Source: DASVFB01 sp963815965 (GTDB taxonomy: Bacteria > Actinomycetota > Thermoleophilia > Gaiellales > Gaiellaceae). Taken from it: a stretch of 64,000 nt of DNA. The stretch is from the NCBI GenBank assembly GCA_963815965.1, contig CAWFIT010000019.1, positions 1-64,000 on the forward strand, in the 5' to 3' direction. Positions 60,814 through 64,000 of the stretch are shown one piece after another. The position numbers were made by a program, and so were the translations under genes. The notes below the pieces were generated by a model that worked only from the letters and a program-made list of their open reading frames with translations, made no database searches and was not told the DNA's origin. Every line of letters begins with the position of its first letter. Position 1 is the first letter of the stretch.

Positions 60814-62545
60814 GTGTCTCGACGACGACACGCAGCCCGAGCTCGGTCAGCTGCTCGTCGCTCAACGCGATCGGCGCGTCGGTCATGTAGTCGTAGCCGA
60901 CCTGGTTCTTCGGGAACGCCTGCGTGTCGCGGATGTACGGCTCGTTCAGGAGCGCCATCGTCAGGCGGTCGATGCCCGACGCAATACCGCCGTGCGGCGG
61001 CGCGCCCATCGCGAGCGCGTCGAGCAGGAAACCAAACTTTTCCCGCTGTTCGTCAGCGCCGATGCCGAGGTTGTCGAAGACCTGCTGCTGCAGCCACGGC
61101 TCGTGGATCCGGAACGACCCGCCGGCGAGCTCGATCCCATTCGCGACGAGGTCGTACGCCACCGCGCGCGCCGCGCCCGGGTCGGTCTTGAAGACCTCGA
61201 TGCTGTCGTCCGTGGGGCGCGTGAACGGATGGTGCGCGGCGATCCAGCGTCCTTGCAATTCGTCCCACTCCGCCGACGGCATGTCGACGACCCACAGGAA
61301 CTTCCAGAGCGACTCGTCGACAAGCTCGAGCTCTCGGCCGAGCTGCAGTCGCAGAAGGCCGAGCACCTTCGCGACGAGCCGCGGCTCGTCTGCGACGAAG
61401 AGCAGCGTGTGCCCCGGCTGACGCCATCGCTCGAGCAACTCGGGCGAGAGGAACTTCGCAATCGGGGAGCTCACTTCGCCGTCCTCGCGGAACACCAGGT
61501 ACGCGAGTCCTTTGGCTCCCCACGACTTTGCCTGGTTCTCGAGCGCCTGTACCTCGGTGCGTGACAACTCCCTCGGCACGGCGAGGTAGCGGACGCACTG
61601 CGCGTTCGCGAACACGCCGAACTCGGAGCCGCGCGTCGCGTCGGTCGCCTCCTGGATCTCCATGCCGAAGCGCAGATCGGGCCGGTCGATGCCGAAGCGG
61701 AGCATCGCGTCGTCATACGTCATGCGCTCGAACGGCGCTGAGAGCTCGACGCCGATGCACTCGCTCCAGATGCGCACGGAGATTCGCTCCATCAACGCAA
61801 AGAGGAACTCGCGGTCGGGAAACGCCATCTCGACGTCGAGCTGCGTCAGCTCCTGCAGGCGGTCGGCGCGCGGATCCTCGTCGCGGAGGCAGCGTGCGAT
61901 CTGGTAATAGCGTTCGAACCCGGAGATCACGAGCAGCTGCTTCGCGATCTGCGGCGACTGCGGCAGCGCGTAGAATTTGCCCGGTTGCAGCCGCGACGGT
62001 ACGACGAAGTCGCGCGCGCCCTCAGGCGTCGGCTTCCAGAGCATCGGCGTCTCGATGTCGACGAAGCCCTCGCCTTCCATCTCCTCGCGGATGATCCGCA
62101 CGAGCTGTGCGCGGACGCGGATGTTTCGCTGCATGTGCTCGCGCCGCAGGTCGAGCCAGCGGTACTTCATGCGCAGCGCCTCGTCCACGTTCTCCTCGTC
62201 GAGCTGGAACGGGAGCGGCGTTGAAGCAGAGAGAACGATCAGCTCCTCGACCTGCACCTCGACCTCGCCCGTGGGCATCTTCGGATTGACCGTCTCGCTC
62301 GAGCGGCGAACGATTTGGCCGCGCGCCTGCAGGACGAACTCGTTGCGCACCTCGTGCGCGACCTTCGCCGCGTCCGGGGCGTTCTCGGGGTTAACGACGA
62401 GTTGCGTGACGCCGGTCTCGTCGCGAAGGTCGATGAAGACGAGCCCGCCGTGATCGCGCCTCCGCGCCGCCCAGCCCGCGAGCGTGACGGTGCGGCCCTC
62501 GTGCTCGGGCCGCGGCTCGCCGCAGCGCAGGTCCCTCCAGCTCAT
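60803..62545 (-). CDS. aspS: Aspartyl-tRNA synthetase
   Basis: Charges tRNA-Asp. The 580-residue protein has the N-terminal anticodon OB fold (TVTLAGWAARRRDHGGLVFIDLRD), class II motifs 1-3 (FVDIETPMLWKPTPEGARDF, YYQIARCLRDEDPRADRLQELTQLDVEM, GGIASGIDRLTMAL) and the bacterial insertion domain in between. Whether it is discriminating (Asp only) or also charges tRNA-Asn cannot be settled here; no gatCAB gene is in the window. The ATG overlaps the hisS stop (ATGA). Confidence 0.97.
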   Translation of the reverse strand: MSWRDLRCGEPRPEHEGRTVTLAGWAARRRDHGGLVFIDLRDETGVTQLVVNPENAPDAAKVAHEVRNEFVLQARGQIVRRSSETVNPKMPTGEVEVQVEELIVLSASTPLPFQLDEENVDEALRMKYRWLDLRREHMQRNIRVRAQLVRIIREEMEGEGFVDIETPMLWKPTPEGARDFVVPSRLQPGKFYALPQSPQIAKQLLVISGFERYYQIARCLRDEDPRADRLQELTQLDVEMAFPDREFLFALMERISVRIWSECIGVELSAPFERMTYDDAMLRFGIDRPDLRFGMEIQEATDATRGSEFGVFANAQCVRYLAVPRELSRTEVQALENQAKSWGAKGLAYLVFREDGEVSSPIAKFLSPELLERWRQPGHTLLFVADEPRLVAKVLGLLRLQLGRELELVDESLWKFLWVVDMPSAEWDELQGRWIAAHHPFTRPTDDSIEVFKTDPGAARAVAYDLVANGIELAGGSFRIHEPWLQQQVFDNLGIGADEQREKFGFLLDALAMGAPPHGGIASGIDRLTMALLNEPYIRDTQAFPKNQVGYDYMTDAPIALSDEQLTELGLRVVVETHAP

Positions 62546-63771
62546 GCGCCGAGCGTAGCGGCGAGCTCGGCGAGGCTCGTTGGTTCGTCGCCGTCCGGCC
62601 GGACGATCCGCGCGCCGTCGGCGTCGACGACGACGACCGTCTTCGCGCCGAGCCTCCCGGCCTGCGTTAGCTGGCCCTTCTTCGACCGACCCGCGTATTC
62701 GGTGTCGCACGACAGACCGCGAGCGCGGAGCTGCGCCATCGTAGAGAGCACCTGGGCACGGTCGCCTCCCTCCGTGACGACAAAGAAGACGTCGATTTCG
62801 TCGTGCGGAAGGTCGGGCTTGCCGAGCGAGAGTTGCAGCCGCTCGACGCCTGCGCCGAAGCCGATGCCTGGTGTAGGCGGTCCGCCGATCGTCTCGATCA
62901 GGCCGTCGTAGCGACCGCCGCCGCAGATCACGCTCTTCGCTCCGATTGCCTCGTCCTGGAACTCGAAGGTCGTGCGCGTGTAGTAGTCCAGGCCGCGTAC
63001 GAGTGTCGGCTCGACCTCGTAGTGCACGCCGACGTGGTCCAGGTACCCGCGCACGTGCGCGAAGTGGTCCCGGCACGCTTCGCACAGTGAGTCGCCGATC
63101 TTCGGCGCGGCGGCGAGGGCGGCTTGCACGCGTTCGCTCTTCACGTCGAAGACCCTCAGCGGTGACGTGCGACGCTTCGCGCGCGCCTCCTCGTCGAGCT
63201 CCTCGTCGTGCTCGTCGAGCCACGCCGACAGCGCCTCGATGTAGGCGGGGCGGCAGTTGCCGTCGCCGATCGAGTTCAGCTTGAGGACATAGCCGGTCAC
63301 GCCGAGCCGGGCAAGCAGGTGGTCGTAGAGCTGGATGATCTCCGCGTCGATTGCCGGGTCATCGCTGCCGATCGCCTCAACGCTCAGCTGCCAGTGCTCG
63401 CGGTACCGGCCCTTCTGCGGACGGTCGTAGCGCCAGAACGGACCGATCGTGTACAGCTTCTGCGGCTGCGGCTCGCGATGGAGCCCGTGCTGGACATACG
63501 CCCGGCAGATCGGCGCAGTGCCTTCGGGCCGCAACGTCAGCGAGCGGTCGCCACGATCCATGAACGTGTACGTCTCCTTCTGCACGACGTCCGAGCCCTC
63601 CCCGGAGGTTCGGATGATCAGGTTTGTGTCTTCGAACCCCGGCGTTTGGATCGGGCGATAGCCGTACGCGCGGCAGACGTCCTCCATGGTGCCGGTCACC
63701 CAGCGCCACAGCGGCTGCTCGGACGGGAGGATGTCGTGCGTGCCGCGCGGCGCCTCGAAGCGCGACGTCAC
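62542..63771 (-). CDS. hisS: Histidyl-tRNA synthetase
   Basis: Charges tRNA-His. The 409-residue protein has APRGTHDILPSEQPL, motif 2 LTLRPEGTAPICRAYVQHGL and FWRYDRPQKGRYREHWQ, the histidine A motifs LVRGLDYYTRTTFEF and GGGRYDGLIE, and the C-terminal anticodon domain (DVFFVVTEGG). The GTG start overlaps the stop of the upstream hydrolase gene (GTGA). The hisS-aspS neighbourhood with an MBL hydrolase is common in actinobacteria. Confidence 0.97.
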   Translation of the reverse strand: MTSRFEAPRGTHDILPSEQPLWRWVTGTMEDVCRAYGYRPIQTPGFEDTNLIIRTSGEGSDVVQKETYTFMDRGDRSLTLRPEGTAPICRAYVQHGLHREPQPQKLYTIGPFWRYDRPQKGRYREHWQLSVEAIGSDDPAIDAEIIQLYDHLLARLGVTGYVLKLNSIGDGNCRPAYIEALSAWLDEHDEELDEEARAKRRTSPLRVFDVKSERVQAALAAAPKIGDSLCEACRDHFAHVRGYLDHVGVHYEVEPTLVRGLDYYTRTTFEFQDEAIGAKSVICGGGRYDGLIETIGGPPTPGIGFGAGVERLQLSLGKPDLPHDEIDVFFVVTEGGDRAQVLSTMAQLRARGLSCDTEYAGRSKKGQLTQAGRLGAKTVVVVDADGARIVRPDGDEPTSLAELAATLGA

Positions 63772-64000
63772 CCGCGCAACTCCGCGAGGAACGGATTGCG
63801 CTCTTTCTCGGCGCCGAGCGTCGTCGGAGGTCCGTGACCGGGATACACCGTCGTCTCCGGTGGGTAGCGCTCGAACAGCGCGCGCGCCGAGTCGAGCAAG
63901 GTCGTCCAGTCGCCGCCGGAGAGGTCGACCCGGCCGACGGAGCCCGCGAAGATGAGATCGCCCGAGAAAAGGCTGCCGTCGGCGTAATAGGCGACGTGGT
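63768..64000 (-). CDS. MBL-fold metallo-hydrolase (glyoxalase II-like), N-terminus cut by window edge
   Basis: The 77 visible C-terminal residues have LFSGDLIFAGSVGRVDLSGGD with a metal aspartate and the VYPGHGPPTTLGAEKERNPFL histidine motif typical of hydroxyacylglutathione hydrolase-like MBL proteins. The N-terminal HxHxDH part lies beyond the window. Mycobacteria have a similar gene next to hisS. Substrate unknown. Confidence 0.85.
   Translation of the reverse strand, partial: HVAYYADGSLFSGDLIFAGSVGRVDLSGGDWTTLLDSARALFERYPPETTVYPGHGPPTTLGAEKERNPFLAELRG

Overview
The window is GC-rich (about two-thirds G+C), densely coded and mostly on the minus strand. It reads as a chromosomal housekeeping region of a deep-branching actinobacterium. 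My best guess is Thermoleophilia (Gaiellales/Solirubrobacterales-like), inferred from gene order and protein style, not from a marker search. Two blocks match the order known in Mycobacterium: tlyA-nadK-recN-steA-mctB-pyrG, and alaS-ruvX-mltG-aroE-aroC-aroK/aroB-aroQ-pepP-efp-nusB. I see no tRNA or rRNA gene, CRISPR array, insertion sequence or prophage.

Layout. 1-8.1 kb: a metal-site-less HisB-like protein, murA (Asp in place of the catalytic Cys), HD, class V aminotransferase and EEP genes, an orphan HisKA-like protein, and a frameshifted dnaE2. 8.1-10 kb: small genes, tandem hairpins, and imuB under a perfect double LexA operator. 10-12.2 kb: comB, a zinc-finger rhomboid with a probable AUC start, and a nitroreductase. 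12.2-18.3 kb: a minus-strand run of PPDK regulator, small membrane protein, methyltransferase, hydrolase-cyclase fusion and PPDK. 18.3-28.5 kb: glycyl-tRNA synthetase, recO, mutM, nucleoside salvage (pyrimidine phosphorylase, deoB), ald, DUF3866, an M20 peptidase and a LanC-like gene. 28.5-48.3 kb: a nearly continuous minus-strand train from aroE to pyrG, joined by ATGA/GTGA/TGATG overlaps. It covers the shikimate pathway, EF-P, a biotin-dependent carboxylase pair, NusB, prenyl synthase, Mrp, TlyA, NAD kinase, RecN and SteA. 48.3-57.3 kb: a large zinc-ribbon/cyclase/ATPase/TPR protein, mltG, ruvX, alaS, an ICMT-family enzyme and a decayed tandem cyclase. 57.3-64 kb: a sigma/anti-sigma operon, mnmA with an extra N-terminal domain, a candidate 6S RNA, an RlpA-like protein, aspS, hisS and a partial MBL-fold hydrolase.

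How it works together. Many starts follow a -10-like hexamer of form TANNNT by only 6-10 nt, which predicts leaderless mRNAs. At seven of the eight divergent gene pairs the two -10s overlap in one near-symmetric element. Some -10s reuse the upstream gene's TAG stop codon. Elsewhere, stop/start overlaps imply translational coupling.

The most notable items are: a carboxyltransferase domain that has lost all four metal-site residues, fused to an AccB-type biotin domain and coupled to accC; the symmetric leaderless promoters and the AUC start they predict; the 6S RNA candidate; the HisB pseudoenzyme; and a PPDK module that combines PPDK, its dedicated regulator and a nucleotide cyclase. At least ten loci carry frameshifting indels, mostly single bases. 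They are spread through essential genes such as aroC, so many are probably sequence errors; two loci (the mctB-like gene and a double cyclase) are so densely broken that real decay is possible.
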